Shown piece after piece: positions 4,107 through 5,317 of a DNA stretch of 5,317 nt. The notes beneath the pieces are model-generated. The model saw only the letters and a list, made by a program, of their open reading frames with translations, was not told where the DNA came from and did no database searches. Within the stretch, counting starts at the first letter, position 1, and the number at the start of each line of letters is the position of its first letter. Source of the DNA: DASUAS01 sp036502765 (GTDB lineage: Bacteria > Actinomycetota > Acidimicrobiia > IMCC26256 > DASPTH01); NCBI GenBank assembly GCA_036502765.1, contig DASXXX010000021.1, positions 1 through 5,317 on the forward strand, given 5' to 3'. Both the position numbers and the translations under genes were made by a program.

Positions 4107-5317
4107 GTGGAGCCCCAACCACTCCCCCGGGTGACCCCCTACCTGCTGCGGCGGGCCGACGCGATGTGCGCGCGCCGGCTCGCGCGCGCGTTCGAGGGCG
4201 GTGAGCGCTCCCATGACCCGGTGCACCGGTCGCGCCTGCGCGACGCGTTCCTGGCGGCGGTGCGCGACGTGCACGCCGAGCTCTCCGTGCCCGCCGCGGC
4301 CGACTTCGCCGACATCGGTGACCGGCTCGACCCCGAGGTCCTCCCCGAGGAGCGGGCCGTCCTCGAGCAGGCCGGGCGTTGGTACGTCGCCATGTTCGGC
4401 GACCGCCCGGCGCGCTGGGACGACTCCGGCACCGACCAGCCCACCGACCGCGGCGGGCTCCGCGTGGGGGGCTGGATCGACCTGCCGCTCCGGACCCCCG
4501 ACGACGGCTTCGAGCTCCGCCAGTTCGAGCTCTGGGGCCGCCGCGTGCCCCCCACCGACCCGCTCGAGCTCGAGGCCCTGCGGGTGGCGTTCCTCCGGCT
4601 GACCCCGTGGCTCGACGGCGCGCAGGTGCGTGTCGCCTGGGCCGACCTCGTGCGGGGTCTGCTCGTCGAACGAGTGGTCGAGCCCGACGAACGGTCGACC
4701 ACCACCGACTGGTTCGACGAACGCGTCTCGGTCGTGCGCGAGCGCGCCGCCGACCCCGTCGCGCGCAGCGGCAGCGACTGCGGCGGCTGCGCGGTCGTGG
4801 CGGGCTGCCCCGAACACCGCAAGGGCGCGCACTACGGCCGGAAGGCCGATCTCCTCCCGGGGATCCTGCACGTCACACCGACCGGCCTCGACACCTGGCG
4901 TCGTTGCGCGCGCGAATGGCGCGATCACCAGCTGTTCGGCATCCCCGCCAGCGACACCGATCCCGGCGGTGTCCACGGCCAGCAACTGCACGACGCACTG
5001 CACATGATCCACGTGGAGGGGTCGTGTCACGATCTCGAACACGTGGGCGACGTGCTCGTGCGGCGCGGGCTCGACCACGACGATCGGTTGTGGGGTGAGA
5101 TCGAACGCCACACCGTCCGGTGCCCGAGCCCGGCCGAGGCCGTCGGCCACGAGATCACACGGGCGCGCTTCTCGTCGCACCCCACCACACCGTTCATGGC
5201 GACGGCGCGGATCGACGCGCTGTGGGTACACGACGGCCTCCTCGACGCGCGCGACTTCAAGAGCGGTCAGGTCTGGAGCGAGCGCGTCGCCGACGACAAG
5301 CAGGCGCGCCTGCAGGC
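4107..5317 (+). CDS. Tandem PD-(D/E)XK nuclease-fold protein, RecB/Cas4/AddB-like (3' end outside window)
   Basis: 403 full codons run from GTG 4107 to the right edge without a stop. Two similar domains are visible. Domain 1 (about 10-240): TPYLLRR...C21, a VH39-40...H56 helix, GWID with D125, then FELRQFELWG (135-144), where the usual D-x-K is Q139-x-E141, and finally C225-x2-C228-x5-C234. One cysteine before and three after the core is the iron-sulfur staple layout of AddB and Cas4, so this domain probably keeps a 4Fe-4S cluster but not nuclease activity. Domain 2 (about 255 onward): TPTGLDTWRRC267, VH289-290...H302, ARID with D370, DARDFKSG with D383 and K385, then Q399, all as expected for an active RecB-family nuclease. 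Cleavage of DNA in repair or defence is inferred from the family; the target is unknown. No helicase motif is visible. GTG 4107 was chosen for the -10 box spacing; the frame is open further upstream (GTG 4077), and GTG 4131 is also possible. It diverges from rpiB. Confidence 0.8.
   Translation, partial: MEPQPLPRVTPYLLRRADAMCARRLARAFEGGERSHDPVHRSRLRDAFLAAVRDVHAELSVPAAADFADIGDRLDPEVLPEERAVLEQAGRWYVAMFGDRPARWDDSGTDQPTDRGGLRVGGWIDLPLRTPDDGFELRQFELWGRRVPPTDPLELEALRVAFLRLTPWLDGAQVRVAWADLVRGLLVERVVEPDERSTTTDWFDERVSVVRERAADPVARSGSDCGGCAVVAGCPEHRKGAHYGRKADLLPGILHVTPTGLDTWRRCAREWRDHQLFGIPASDTDPGGVHGQQLHDALHMIHVEGSCHDLEHVGDVLVRRGLDHDDRLWGEIERHTVRCPSPAEAVGHEITRARFSSHPTTPFMATARIDALWVHDGLLDARDFKSGQVWSERVADDKQARLQ

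Noticed and set aside
4165..4190. Alternating CG runs (TGTGCGCGCGC and CGCGCGCGCG), Z-DNA-like
   Set aside because: They fall inside coding sequence for Cys-Ala-Arg-Arg and Ala-Arg-Ala and are expected from codon use at this GC content.
4379..5098. A 239-codon plus-strand frame overlapping the nuclease gene
   Set aside because: The arginine/proline/alanine-rich translation is typical of an off-frame reading of GC-rich DNA. The frame from 4107 carries conserved motifs across the same bases.
4080..5231. A 383-codon open frame on the minus strand opposite the nuclease gene
   Set aside because: Its low-complexity Val/Gly/Ala/Arg/His-rich sequence is the antisense shadow of the nuclease frame, which itself has coherent family motifs.
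1..5317. tRNA, rRNA, CRISPR array, transposase or insertion sequence ends
   Set aside because: I saw no tRNA-like cloverleaf, no regularly spaced direct repeats and no transposase motif in the reading frames on either strand.

Overview
The window is GC-rich DNA (roughly two thirds G+C by eye) with GTG and TTG starts, stop/start overlaps and chromosomal housekeeping genes. It looks like an actinobacterial chromosome. A wecA-type gene directly ahead of the first atp genes is a known actinobacterial arrangement (Mycobacterium has an rfe/wecA homologue before its atp operon). The class Acidimicrobiia is my best guess for the lineage, but that is inference and no single marker here proves it.

Layout: five genes run leftward (minus strand) from about 3977 to the left edge. 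In transcription order they are rpiB (ribose-5-phosphate isomerase B), glyA (serine hydroxymethyltransferase), a wecA-like polyprenyl-phosphate GlcNAc-1-phosphate transferase, an AtpZ/AtpI-family two-helix protein, and an AtpI-like four-helix protein cut by the edge. atpB would be expected next, outside the window. rpiB/glyA overlap by 3 nt (GTGA) and atpZ/atpI by 4 nt (ATGA), so both pairs are probably translationally coupled. wecA stands apart, with a 193-nt gap upstream and a 122-nt gap downstream. The downstream gap carries a good candidate promoter for the ATP synthase operon (TTGACG - 18 nt - TAGCTT), with a small inverted repeat at the predicted transcript start.

One gene runs rightward from a GTG at 4107 and is cut by the right edge. 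It has no track-worthy look-alike in its own frame other than the open frame itself, and reads as a RecB/Cas4/AddB-like PD-(D/E)XK nuclease protein. The visible 403 residues hold two tandem copies of the fold. The first keeps a four-cysteine iron-sulfur staple pattern but has lost the D-x-K catalytic pair; the second has an intact D...D-x-K. It has a leaderless-type promoter and diverges from rpiB.

The two most unusual regions are this pseudo-nuclease/nuclease tandem protein and the glyA-wecA gap. The gap contains a 110-bp nested palindrome followed by a second hairpin that partly covers the wecA ribosome binding site. The metabolic genes are ordinary: C1/serine-glycine metabolism, pentose phosphate isomerisation, lipid-linked sugar for envelope glycans, and ATP synthase assembly.
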